Under the pieces are notes generated by a model, which saw only the letters and a list, made by a program, of their open reading frames with translations, was not told the DNA's origin and did no database searches. The position numbers and the translations under genes are program-made. Shown here one piece after another: positions 16,546 through 25,327 of a stretch of DNA of 64,000 nt. The first letter of the stretch is position 1; every line of letters begins with the position of its first letter. The stretch comes from JAWPMT01 sp965601475 (GTDB lineage: Bacteria > Bacteroidota > Bacteroidia > Cytophagales > Cyclobacteriaceae), in assembly GCA_965601475.1 (NCBI GenBank), contig OZ271832.1:5022001-5086000 (forward strand), in the 5' to 3' direction.

Positions 16546-18446
16546 TGCGATTCCTCCTAGCTTCGTTTTTTTGTTTTTGCTTTACTGTGGTGGCTGCCCA
16601 GGATAACAGAATCCAGGCATTGAGCGATCGCCTGGACACGCTGGAGGAAGAGGTTCCGGGACTCGTGGGACCTGTAGATTTTACCCTCAACAATGCGCCG
16701 GTACATGAGCTCCTCCGGGCCATTGCCGAAACCAACAACCTCAACATCAATATTCGGCGACTGCCCGATCTCTCCATCACCAATAATTTCAAGAATGTCA
16801 CTGTCAAAGACGTCCTGATTTTCCTGAGTAGAGAGTATCGTTTGGATGTGGAATTTGTCAATAACATCCTCACCATTAAACCTTACGTGGATCCCAGGCC
16901 CAAGGAGATCCCCATTGAATACCAGGGTACAACCGATCAGCTCAGCTATGACTTACGCCATGACACCCTGGCCGCAGTGGTGAAGCAAATCACCATTAGC
17001 AGCGGCAAGAACGTATTGGCCACCCCGGAAATTCGCAATCAGCTAGTCTCGGGGTATGTCTCAAAGTTACCTTTTGAAGTAGCCGTTGCTCAGTTGGCAA
17101 AGACCAACAACCTGGAATTGGAGAAAGATGCGTCTGGCGTATTCGTGCTCAGTGCCGGAGAGGAGTTGTTTGATGTACCGGAGCCGGTTGCTGGCCAGCA
17201 AGCCACTAATAACCGAAGGAGACGAAGGACCACCACAGCGCGCAGGGGCGCGGGAGATTACAACTTACGTACCATCAGGGAGGGGGAAGATGCCTACCTT
17301 CAGCTGGATGCTCGGGGTGCGGACATTGCTCAAGTATTGAACGCCGTGGCACAAGACCTCAAAGTGAGCTATATCGTACTGGATCCGCCTCAAGGGGCCA
17401 TTGAAGGGTATTTTTCCAAGATCACCTTCGACCGGTTCCTGGCGTTTGCCATGGAATCCGCAGGGCTCACTTATGGGAAGAAGGGAGATGTGTACATCGT
17501 GGGCAATGGTGACAAAGTAGGCCTGACAGAAACCACCGTCTACAGGTTTCACAATCGAAGCATTGAAGGGGTAGAAGAGCTGATACCCTCCATATACAGC
17601 AACCTACAGGTTTCCCTGCTTCCGGAGCTGAATGCCGTATTGATCGTAGGGGGTGAGAAAGATGCCATTGAGCTTATCGATTTCCTGGAGCAAATAGATG
17701 AACCCATCCCCAATGTGCTCATCGAGGTGATCGTCACAGAAATCAACGAAGGTTCCGGCATAAGTACCGGTGTGGAAGCGTTTTTGTCCGATTCCGTGCC
17801 CAATACCGGGGGGCAGTTGCTGGGAGGGGTTGACCTCACGCTTAGCTCTGCGTCCATCAATTCGGTTTTTAGCGGCCTTGACAACAGGGGTATCGTGAAC
17901 CTGGGTCGGGTTACCCCGAAGTTCTATGCGACGATCCGCGCGTTGGAAACCAACAACAACATCGATGTCAGGTCTACGCCAAAGCTATCCACCTTAAATG
18001 GCAACGAGGCTACGCTCACCATCGGTCAAAGCGTATATTTCCTCATTGAAAACCAGAATGTGGTAGGAGGGGTAAACCCCATTGTGACACGGTCACCCAG
18101 ATACGAGAAGGTCGAAGCCAACCTGGACATCAAGATTACGCCTTATGTCTCCGGCAACGAGGATATCACGCTGGGCATTGAGGCTGAGTTTTCGGATTTC
18201 ATTGACCCAACTGTGGAAGGGGCACCTCCCGGCAATGCTACGCGGAAGTTCATAAGCCGTATACGCATACGCAACGAAGAAATGATTGTCCTGGGCGGAT
18301 TGGAGGAAGTTTCGAAATCTGAGACCGGGCGCGGGGTTCCACTGCTGTCTCGTATTCCGGTGATCAAGTGGCTGTTCAGCTCGAGGACCAAAAACGAGCA
18401 GAACAACAAGCTGCTGATATTCATTAAGCCAACCATCGTCTACTGA
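16545..18446 (+). CDS. gspD: Outer-membrane secretin GspD/PilQ
   Basis: The 633-residue product has a signal peptide (MRFLLASFFCFCFTVVAAQ). An STN/N0-type domain lies at about 40-115, further N-domains at about 130-400, and the secretin beta-barrel at about 400-630. The C-terminal signature VPLLSRIPVIKWLFSSR is present, and the protein ends LLIFIKPTIVY. It contains an Arg-rich low-complexity insertion (NNRRRRRTTTARR) near residue 225. ATG overlaps the gspE stop as TAATG. It forms the outer-membrane channel; the lipoprotein encoded four genes on could be its pilotin. Confidence 0.95.
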   Translation: MRFLLASFFCFCFTVVAAQDNRIQALSDRLDTLEEEVPGLVGPVDFTLNNAPVHELLRAIAETNNLNINIRRLPDLSITNNFKNVTVKDVLIFLSREYRLDVEFVNNILTIKPYVDPRPKEIPIEYQGTTDQLSYDLRHDTLAAVVKQITISSGKNVLATPEIRNQLVSGYVSKLPFEVAVAQLAKTNNLELEKDASGVFVLSAGEELFDVPEPVAGQQATNNRRRRRTTTARRGAGDYNLRTIREGEDAYLQLDARGADIAQVLNAVAQDLKVSYIVLDPPQGAIEGYFSKITFDRFLAFAMESAGLTYGKKGDVYIVGNGDKVGLTETTVYRFHNRSIEGVEELIPSIYSNLQVSLLPELNAVLIVGGEKDAIELIDFLEQIDEPIPNVLIEVIVTEINEGSGISTGVEAFLSDSVPNTGGQLLGGVDLTLSSASINSVFSGLDNRGIVNLGRVTPKFYATIRALETNNNIDVRSTPKLSTLNGNEATLTIGQSVYFLIENQNVVGGVNPIVTRSPRYEKVEANLDIKITPYVSGNEDITLGIEAEFSDFIDPTVEGAPPGNATRKFISRIRIRNEEMIVLGGLEEVSKSETGRGVPLLSRIPVIKWLFSSRTKNEQNNKLLIFIKPTIVY

Positions 18447-19633
18447 TGAAACTCAGGGAACGCTTGGAAACCTACCTTTTGAGTAATCAATTGATCGTGG
18501 TCACGATCCAGGAAGCAGAGCGATCCAGGTGGCACATGTATGCAACCGTGCTAGAGAAGGACCCGACTGGCCAGATCAGGATTTTGGCGGAAGCCACCCT
18601 GGACTCTTCGGGTCAACTCGCTACCTGGTTGGAGACACGCAAGGAGATGCCCATGGTGATCAGCCTGGACACCCCGGAGATTCTGTCGAGAATCGTAGAG
18701 GGGGAAGAGGCGGCCGAAGGTGAGCTGTTGAGAAAAGTCATTCCACAGGCCAGTGCCACTGATTTCTTCCTGCAGGCCTTGCCGGGAACGTCAGCCAATG
18801 TCGTCGCCGTGGTACGCCAACATGTGATAGCCAATGTATTGGACCTGATCCCGGAAGATGTCATCGTCATAGATGTACTGCTGGCCCCAATTCTTGCAAC
18901 CGTACTGAGTACCGGATTGGAAGGAGCGGAAACACATGTCGCTGGCTGGCGTGTGGAACGGGACGGAGAAAAACCAAGTGGAGTTGCGAGGGTGCAAGGG
19001 GCCAGGACAGATCCCGCCTTGCTCACCGGTGGGGTCAAGGAAGAGAATGTCTGGTGCTTCGCAGGTGCCGCAACATACTGGTCGGGTATGAATCTGCGCA
19101 ATACCCATCCCAGACGGACACAGCAACTGGAATTGATGCATCGAAATTTCCTCAATCGATTTGGGAAATGGATCGTTGCAGCCGTATTCCTCATTTTTCT
19201 CATCAATGCCATGCTCTTCCTCAATCTTTCAGACAAGAATGAGGAGTTGCAGCAGGAGTTTGCCGGGTCCAGCTCCGTCGCCAGCCGTATCGTATCCTAC
19301 CGGTCATTCATTGCCGAACATCAGGATCTTTTGCAGAGCCAGGGATTTATCATGACGAAAATGGTGGACGATATCGGGTCTTCGGTGCCAGCCGATATTA
19401 GTCTTACGGTCCTGGAAATAGAACCACTCTTGCTTCAGTCCAAGCGCGTGGAGGGCCAGGATCGTTTGATTCTGGAAGGTGTGAGCACCTCAGCAAGGGC
19501 CTATACCCTGTGGGTGGAAAGACTCAGCCAAATGGATTGGACAGGAGCCATCGAAGAGAATGACTACGCCGTAGACCTGCAAAGCGCCAGGGCCTCTTTC
19601 AGGATTCAAATTAAACTCACGTCCGGTGTTTAG
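18446..19633 (+). CDS. GspL / PilM-PilN-like inner-membrane assembly protein
   Basis: The 395-residue product has a cytoplasmic N-terminal domain of about 235 residues, one membrane segment at about 240-258 (WIVAAVFLIFLINAMLFLN), a coiled region, and a periplasmic ferredoxin-like end (ISLTVLEIEPL, RLILEGVS). That topology equals GspL or a PilM-PilN fusion, which links the GspE ATPase to the periplasmic assembly platform. The gene starts at the last base of gspD and overlaps the next gene by 8 bp. Sequence identity to known GspL seems low; position and topology carry the call. Confidence 0.75.
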   Translation: MKLRERLETYLLSNQLIVVTIQEAERSRWHMYATVLEKDPTGQIRILAEATLDSSGQLATWLETRKEMPMVISLDTPEILSRIVEGEEAAEGELLRKVIPQASATDFFLQALPGTSANVVAVVRQHVIANVLDLIPEDVIVIDVLLAPILATVLSTGLEGAETHVAGWRVERDGEKPSGVARVQGARTDPALLTGGVKEENVWCFAGAATYWSGMNLRNTHPRRTQQLELMHRNFLNRFGKWIVAAVFLIFLINAMLFLNLSDKNEELQQEFAGSSSVASRIVSYRSFIAEHQDLLQSQGFIMTKMVDDIGSSVPADISLTVLEIEPLLLQSKRVEGQDRLILEGVSTSARAYTLWVERLSQMDWTGAIEENDYAVDLQSARASFRIQIKLTSGV

Positions 19634-20126
19634 GACCTGGAGTTATCGGAAAAAGAATAGCTACTTTTTGGTGGCTTGTGCCTTGATTCTGGTGCTTGGC
19701 TACCTGTTGGGTATTCGCAAGACCATCGACCTCTATCAGGAGAATGCCACCCTCTCCGAGGGCTTGGCCGATGCCGACAACAGCAAAGTGGAGTTGATCG
19801 CATTGACACGGCAAAAGCAAAGGCTGGATTCGATTCTGGGTAGCGTGTACGCCGAAGAAGAAGAGGAACTGCTCTTGAGGCAACTCACGAGGATCAATCT
19901 GCCCCCTGTTCAGCTCGTACGTTACTCAGAAGTGACACAGCGTAGTACAGGCAGCCGTTTCAGCGTCTTCCGATTTGAGGGCCCCTATGCGGGGTTGGGC
20001 CAGTTGCTGCATGAAGTCGAACAAAGAAACTATGGTGGCGCTGTGGCCTCCGTTAAATTTGAAGTAGAGACCGATCGGCGGACGAAAGTTTCGCGTTTGT
20101 ACTTAGAGATGTATTTTGCTAAATGA
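19626..20126 (+). CDS. GspM / PilO-like inner-membrane protein
   Basis: The 166-residue product has an N-terminal membrane segment (YFLVACALILVLGYLLGI, about 12-30), a coiled coil (about 35-80) and a small alpha/beta periplasmic domain. This is the GspM/PilO plan, and the gene directly follows the GspL/PilN-like gene as expected. GTG at 19626 is the likely start because it precedes the basic pre-helix residues. Confidence 0.7.
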   Translation: MFRTWSYRKKNSYFLVACALILVLGYLLGIRKTIDLYQENATLSEGLADADNSKVELIALTRQKQRLDSILGSVYAEEEEELLLRQLTRINLPPVQLVRYSEVTQRSTGSRFSVFRFEGPYAGLGQLLHEVEQRNYGGAVASVKFEVETDRRTKVSRLYLEMYFAK

Positions 20127-20806
20127 AGTTCTTCAATCACATCATGAAAGGATCACTTTTTTGGGCGGTACTACTGGCCTGGGTATTAGTCGTGAGCTGC
20201 GACGACGTGTTCGAGGAGGACATTACCAATGCGGAGGTATTCCTAGTGGCGCCTTCGCAAGGTGTTGAAATTGACTCCGGTGCCGTTACTTTCCTCTGGG
20301 AGCATTTGGAAGGTGCAACTGAATATGAGTTGTTGGTGCTCTCTCCCGATTTTGACAATCCAGCTACAGTTCATGGCGATACCATTACTTCAGACAACAG
20401 TTTTGTCACCGCCTTGGGCCCGGGGGAGTACGCCTGGGGTGTCCGGGGTTTGAATAGCGCTTTCAGCACAGCATTTTTTGTGAATACATTCACAGTCCTG
20501 GAGGCTGAACGGGATGCTGACATCACATCGTCCCGGGTGAGGTACCTCTCACCCGCCAATGGCACAACAGCCGCAGAGGGAGATGTGGTCTTTCTATGGG
20601 AGCCTTTGGCCGATGCCAGACGCTACCAGTTCCAGATTGTATCTCCCGGCTTTACGGTGATTCGTCAGGTGGTGACGGACACCATCACGGAGGAAACCCA
20701 AATCACAGTCACACTGGACTCAGGCAACTATGAGTGGCGTGTACAGGGCATCAACAATGCCACCCGTACGGACTCAGCTGTAGTTAGAAGACTCTCCGTG
20801 GATTGA
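20123..20806 (+). CDS. Lipoprotein with two Ig/FN3-like repeats in the secretion operon
   Basis: The 227-residue product has a lipoprotein signal (FWAVLLAWVLVVSC, Cys26). Two homologous beta-domains of about 90 residues follow. Each has the pattern V.FLWE.L..A..Y...V.SP.F......GD/TDTI......L..G.Y.W.VRG.N (about 50-125 and 145-220). It lies between the GspM-like and GspC-like genes with 4-bp overlaps on both sides. A pilotin-like or substrate-contact role at the outer membrane is possible. I know of no standard type II component with this domain plan. Confidence 0.75.
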   Translation: MKFFNHIMKGSLFWAVLLAWVLVVSCDDVFEEDITNAEVFLVAPSQGVEIDSGAVTFLWEHLEGATEYELLVLSPDFDNPATVHGDTITSDNSFVTALGPGEYAWGVRGLNSAFSTAFFVNTFTVLEAERDADITSSRVRYLSPANGTTAAEGDVVFLWEPLADARRYQFQIVSPGFTVIRQVVTDTITEETQITVTLDSGNYEWRVQGINNATRTDSAVVRRLSVD

Positions 20807-20811
20807 GCCGC

Positions 20812-21297
20812 ATGATGAAAAACAAGAAGAACCTATATTTTCTTGTGCCGGCGGTCGTCCTGATTTGGGGAATGATCATCTATCGAGTCCTTGATTTTCA
20901 GACAGAAGACCCCGTGGGTAGCGTGGCGCGACCTTTTGTGGTCGGTGACACGGAGCATGCAGACGAAGACTACAGACCTGCTTTCAATTACCCCGATCCA
21001 TTTCTCAAGAAACTCAATACCGTACAGGTTGCGTCTACATCTCCAGTGGAGGAGGAACCAGAAACGGTGATGGAATTGCCAAAGGCAGATACCCCACCTG
21101 TTACCTATGATATTGCTTATAAAGGATACGTCACGCCATCAGGGGCCACGGGCCGCGTAGCCCTGCTGCTAATCAATGGTAAAGAAGTATTTCTGAAGCG
21201 AGGGGAGTCATACGAGGATTTTCGAGTCAGCAGGATATATAGCGACAGTGTCATGATAGCTGTGGCAGATGAGCGCATCAGCATCGTGAAGCAATAG
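20812..21297 (+). CDS. GspC / PilP-like inner-membrane protein
   Basis: About 161 residues with an N-terminal membrane anchor (YFLVPAVVLIWGMIIYRVL), a Pro/acidic linker and a C-terminal beta-domain (YDIAYKGYVTPSGATGRVAL, LLINGKEVFLKRGE, VSRIYSDSVMI). This is the HR/PilP-type domain that binds the secretin N0 region. I chose ATG 20812 over a TTG at 20803. It is the last gene of the operon. Confidence 0.75.
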   Translation: MMKNKKNLYFLVPAVVLIWGMIIYRVLDFQTEDPVGSVARPFVVGDTEHADEDYRPAFNYPDPFLKKLNTVQVASTSPVEEEPETVMELPKADTPPVTYDIAYKGYVTPSGATGRVALLLINGKEVFLKRGESYEDFRVSRIYSDSVMIAVADERISIVKQ

Positions 21298-21704
21298 TAG
21301 ATTCATTTCCTGTCGGGAATAGCCTCACCTGAAAGAGGTGCTAGCGCAACAGGAAACAGCCCGCGCTGCCACATTTTGACTCAACTTGAGAACCAGAACG
21401 TTGGATCCCTCCCCGAATGGTTGCAAATCCGAAAATAGGGGTAGCAGCAGAGGATGTGGTGATTTTACTACAGGTATTCCGGCTTTCGCCTTTACGCTTC
21501 GCTGCGCTGCAGGGTATCGGCTCTATCCGGGCTAGGGTCCCTGGCAATCCCCAAGATCAAGGTGACTTGAGGTCCTTGACCTATCGGTCGAAATAGGAGC
21601 TAGACTGAAGCCAAATCCCAGTTCCGAAACCGGTATAGCAGCAGTCCGTAACCCGAGCGCGGTCGCATCAGCGATTGTGAGAGGAACTATGGCTGGTAAA
21701 AGTA
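21298..21704. other. Intergenic stretch without a supported gene
   Basis: Nothing recognisable was found here. Short open frames exist on both strands, but their translations are of low complexity and resemble no family I know. No T-run terminator for the secretion operon was found in the first 100 bp. Confidence 0.5.
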
Positions 21705-21731
21705 GAAACCCATCACAATCGGATGGGTTTC
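21705..21731 (-). terminator. Hairpin downstream of the AraC-type gene
   Basis: A perfect 10-bp stem GAAACCCATC / GATGGGTTTC with a 7-nt loop. On the minus strand it is followed by CTACTTTTACC. It lies about 140 bp after the stop of the minus-strand AraC-type gene. Confidence 0.55.
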
Positions 21732-21872
21732 ACCAAAATAAGAACCAGCTCGTATGGAATAGAGATCTCAAAATTGCGAGAGATCAGAATCCCAATCCCG
21801 CCATATTCGCTAACAGATCCGACAAAATTCACTTAGTAAGGAATCAGCATGAGCAAGAGCTCTTTCATTTGC

Positions 21873-22388
21873 TCAGGATTCCCTGATTCGTTGAGCGTAT
21901 TTGGCAGGAGAAATACCTTCCAGCAGCTTGAACGAACGATAGAATGCCGATTTGCTTGCAAAACCCACCTCTTGGGCCAATCCCTCATAGGTCAGGCGTC
22001 CTGTAGCATGTTTACCCAGCAGTCGCTTGAATTGGTCAATGCGAATCCTTGTCAGAAAGGTAGAGAAATGTTCGCCGGCAAAAATGTTGACCGTCTCTGA
22101 AAGGTACGAACGATTGCTGCCGATGTATCTTGCCAGTGTATTCAGGTTGATACGTTCATCACGAAATCCCTCTTTCGGAATGAGGTGGATCAACAAGTCC
22201 ACAAACAGATCAGGAGAACAATGGATTGGTACAGGACCCAAAGTTGGATCCTCCTTATACCTAAAGAAGAAAGGCAGACATCTGTATTCCTTGTATTCCG
22301 CCAGACGCTCGTCCATTAGGGCATACGAAGCCTGTCCCTTCGAGGAGCGCCACAGCACCTCCCGGGGGGTGAAGAAAATAGCTATCAT
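21873..22388 (-). CDS. Small AraC-family transcription regulator
   Basis: The 171-residue product carries an AraC-type double HTH in its last 105 residues (LNTLARYIGSNRSYLSETVN as the first motif; YEGLAQEVGFASKSAFYRSF and KLLEGISPAKYAQ as the second). The N-terminal 65 residues are too short for a usual sensor or membrane domain. A TAA directly precedes the ATG, so the frame cannot extend. It may be a stand-alone regulator or the surviving 3' half of a larger membrane-bound regulator such as the one at 63234. It points away from the tail-fibre-like genes and could control them from the shared upstream region. Confidence 0.85.
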   Translation of the reverse strand: MIAIFFTPREVLWRSSKGQASYALMDERLAEYKEYRCLPFFFRYKEDPTLGPVPIHCSPDLFVDLLIHLIPKEGFRDERINLNTLARYIGSNRSYLSETVNIFAGEHFSTFLTRIRIDQFKRLLGKHATGRLTYEGLAQEVGFASKSAFYRSFKLLEGISPAKYAQRIRES

Positions 22389-22526
22389 TTACGTCACATC
22401 AGTTTGATGTGCAGTCAATTTATGTCTGCCCAGAGGTGCAAAAGGTGGACAAATTCATCAATTAGGTAGGACATATTCGTTTCCACCGTTTTCTCTGGCA
22501 CGAGTGGTGATAGCCGATGATAATAA

Positions 22527-22563
22527 TGGTACTAATAATTGAACCCCTCAATCATTAGTACCA
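22527..22563. promoter_or_regulatory. 16-bp inverted repeat between the AraC gene and the fibre-like genes
   Basis: Arms TGGTACTAATAATTGA (22527-22542) and TCAATCATTAGTACCA (22548-22563) are complementary at 15 of 16 positions, with a 5-nt loop. It has no T run, lies in the divergent region, and is the best operator or RNA-hairpin candidate in an otherwise featureless 480-bp stretch. Confidence 0.55.
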
Positions 22564-22875
22564 GGTCTATCGGAATGTGTATGTACTGCTAGGATATCCA
22601 GGGTAGGCCACTGACAAGCAAGCGGTCCAGTTGGAGGATTCTCCTGGTTCCGCAACTGGGTCTTGATAGGAGATGCGGCGAAAACTCCTCAAACACCTGA
22701 TACCTCCCATTTTCCTTGGTAGTCATTTTGTTGACGTTCGGAGGTCATATCCACAGTTGGGAGATCGGATTGGGCGAGCTGCTCTCGACTCACAATCTTT
22801 AAACTACGGAAACTCAGATCGACTGGGTTCTGATGCCCATATGAACTTAATCCAATGCCGATAAATCCCACGCAA

Positions 22876-25284
22876 ATGAAAAATGTAAACCACCTGACCA
22901 GTTCCTTATCGCGGAAAACCGGTGCGAAATCCCTTTGCCTGACTATACTGTCGCTGGCATTGCTGCTGCTGGCCAGTACTAGTGTGACGGCACAGACCTG
23001 GAGCAGTAGTCATGATGGCACCAATGACGAATATTGGGTCATCAACACCGACAACAGCAACCACTGGTCCAGCCTGCGCTTGCAGGTATCAAGCAACCAG
23101 GCCTGGAACATGAGCCACGCCAACGGCAATTCTTTGTATTGGTCCTATGATGCCACTGGCACTGAAACGAGCCTGGGAACTACCAAAATGATCTTGCACA
23201 AGCTCGGCAACCTGGAGTTGCTCGGTTCCATACGGGTAAAAAACGGTGGGCTGGGGGATCAATTGCAGTTTTCTCACAATGGGACCAAAAACTACACCCA
23301 CGTCATCAAGTCCCGACATCACGGCAGCAATGCGGCAGCCAATGCCCTGGACTTCTACCTTTGGAATCAGGGCACCGACCACATTGGGGCCTCTGGTACC
23401 CGCCATGTATTGACCCTCAGTGGAGGTGGCTCCGGGAGGGTTGGCATCCGGACCACCTCACCCACAGAAGCGCTCGATGTGAGTGGCAACGTCAAAGCCA
23501 CAAACTTCATTGGGGATGGCTCGCAGTTGACCAATGTTCCTTCGTCGGTTTGGACAGGTACCTCAAATATTTCTTATAGCGGGGGAGATGTTGGTATTGG
23601 GACGAGTACACCCGCCACCACCTTGGAAGTCACTGGGGCCAATTCGATCGGCTTTGATATTGCCAATCGCAACAATGCACCTTTCAAAATTGGCAATGGG
23701 TCTTACGCCCTATACATGGATGCCAATGAGATCCATACCTTCATGGAAGATGGATCCACAGACCAGCGAGACCTGCACATTCAAAGCGGCAACGTCAATG
23801 CCAATACTATTTTGAACTACAACAACACCGGTAAAGTAGGTATTGGCACCTTGTCACCGACAGAAAAGCTGGATGTGAGTGGCAATGTCAAGGCCACAAC
23901 CTTTATTGGTGATGGTGCGCAATTGACCAATGTCGCAGCCAGCTCGCTGCCAGGGGACTACTCCTGGACCACCACGGGAAACATCCAGGCCAATAACATG
24001 TACCTGGTGGGGCAGACCGGGGAATTGATCATTGAAGGCCAGAACCCCTCAGCGGGATGGAATTCGCGTCTAGTGCTGAAAAAAGACAATCGGGCGAAAG
24101 CCGCGGGACTCCAAATTGAAAACCGAAATACCAGTGGCGGATCCGCACTCAACTGGTACTTTGGGGTACCTTATAACAATGGCAACATTGTCAATTACCT
24201 CCAGATTGGCTACGGAAACGATCCGTACGTCGTGTCAGATGGCATCATCACCATCAACCCCAATGGAGATATCACGGCCAATGCTTTCGTCGGTGATGGA
24301 TCCCAACTCACCAACCTCGCTCATACCCAAATCAGTGGCCTGGGCACTGCCGCCACCTTGAATGTGGGCACCTCCGCCAACCAACTGGTGCAACTGAATG
24401 GGTCCGGTGCACTACCAGCGGTGGATGGTTCGCAGCTTACGGGAGTTACGACGTCTTTGCCTTCCAATTACGTCTTCACCACTACTGCGGATGTCACGGC
24501 CAATGCCTTCATCGGTGATGGATCCCAGCTCACCAACCTGGCCCATACCCAAATCAGTGGCCTGGGCACTGCCGCCACCTTAAATGCGGGCACCTCCGCC
24601 AACCAACTGGTGCAGCTGGATGGGTCTGGTGCACTACCCGTGGTGGATGGTTCGCAGCTTACCGGAGTGACAGCCAGCGCCTTGCCGGCGGACTACAACT
24701 TCACCACGTCCGGGTCCGTGGCTGCAGATAGTGTCAATGCCAGTCACGTATTCATCAACAATGGCGACTTCGCCATTACATTTGACGACGCCGCTGTTCC
24801 GGACGCCCGGCACGACCTGCTGCGCATCTCCACAGCAGAGGCCCGCGTGTTTGTTGGAGACAGTGCCCACATCATGTACGAAAAGGCCGTAGCCGGGCAA
24901 TCTGCCTTTCATCCCGACTCTGTGCCGGTACAAGACTTTGCCTATTCCCTCTGGGTATCCAAAGGCATTGTCACCACCGACCTGGAGGTGCGGGATCTGG
25001 ATGAGTGGGCTGATTATGTTTTCGACGCCGGGTACGAGCTCAGCAGCCTGGACGAAGTAGAAACCTACATCAGGAAGCATGGCCATCTTCCGAATATCCC
25101 AAGCGCGGAAGAGGTGAAAGCCCATGGCTATCGGCTCAACGAAATCGCCGTAAAGTACCTGGAAAAAATCGAAGAACTCACACTACACCTGATCGCCCAG
25201 GAGAAGAAAAACAAAGCGTTTGAGGAGCGATTGCGCCGATTGGAAACCTTGCTGACAGCAGATGAACAAGAAGACCATCAATAG
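22876..25284 (+). CDS. Secreted tail-fibre-like protein 1
   Basis: About 802 residues. The signal peptide is clear (LTILSLALLLLASTSVTAQ). A conserved N-domain (YWVINTDNSNHWSSLRLQVS) is followed by repeats of the phage-tail-fibre kind: VGIGTSTP..LEV.G, VKATNFIGDGSQLTNV, and two nearly identical copies around AFIGDGSQLTNLAHTQISGL. The C-terminal domain (DEWADYVFDAGYELSSL, HGHLPNIPSAEEVKAHG, then a coiled coil) is the common Bacteroidota end that resembles an endosialidase-type intramolecular chaperone. It probably forms a trimeric secreted fibre. No T9SS tail is present. ATG 22876 is preferred over ATG 22855 because the signal peptide is then of normal length. Confidence 0.8.
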   Translation: MKNVNHLTSSLSRKTGAKSLCLTILSLALLLLASTSVTAQTWSSSHDGTNDEYWVINTDNSNHWSSLRLQVSSNQAWNMSHANGNSLYWSYDATGTETSLGTTKMILHKLGNLELLGSIRVKNGGLGDQLQFSHNGTKNYTHVIKSRHHGSNAAANALDFYLWNQGTDHIGASGTRHVLTLSGGGSGRVGIRTTSPTEALDVSGNVKATNFIGDGSQLTNVPSSVWTGTSNISYSGGDVGIGTSTPATTLEVTGANSIGFDIANRNNAPFKIGNGSYALYMDANEIHTFMEDGSTDQRDLHIQSGNVNANTILNYNNTGKVGIGTLSPTEKLDVSGNVKATTFIGDGAQLTNVAASSLPGDYSWTTTGNIQANNMYLVGQTGELIIEGQNPSAGWNSRLVLKKDNRAKAAGLQIENRNTSGGSALNWYFGVPYNNGNIVNYLQIGYGNDPYVVSDGIITINPNGDITANAFVGDGSQLTNLAHTQISGLGTAATLNVGTSANQLVQLNGSGALPAVDGSQLTGVTTSLPSNYVFTTTADVTANAFIGDGSQLTNLAHTQISGLGTAATLNAGTSANQLVQLDGSGALPVVDGSQLTGVTASALPADYNFTTSGSVAADSVNASHVFINNGDFAITFDDAAVPDARHDLLRISTAEARVFVGDSAHIMYEKAVAGQSAFHPDSVPVQDFAYSLWVSKGIVTTDLEVRDLDEWADYVFDAGYELSSLDEVETYIRKHGHLPNIPSAEEVKAHGYRLNEIAVKYLEKIEELTLHLIAQEKKNKAFEERLRRLETLLTADEQEDHQ

Positions 25285-25327
25285 ACACAGCCACTACCAA
25301 TACACTACACCCCAGAGACACCAAGAG

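Noticed and set aside
21341..21547. Minus-strand 68-codon open frame behind the secretion operon
   Set aside because: No recognisable family, low-complexity Ser/Ile composition, no operon context.
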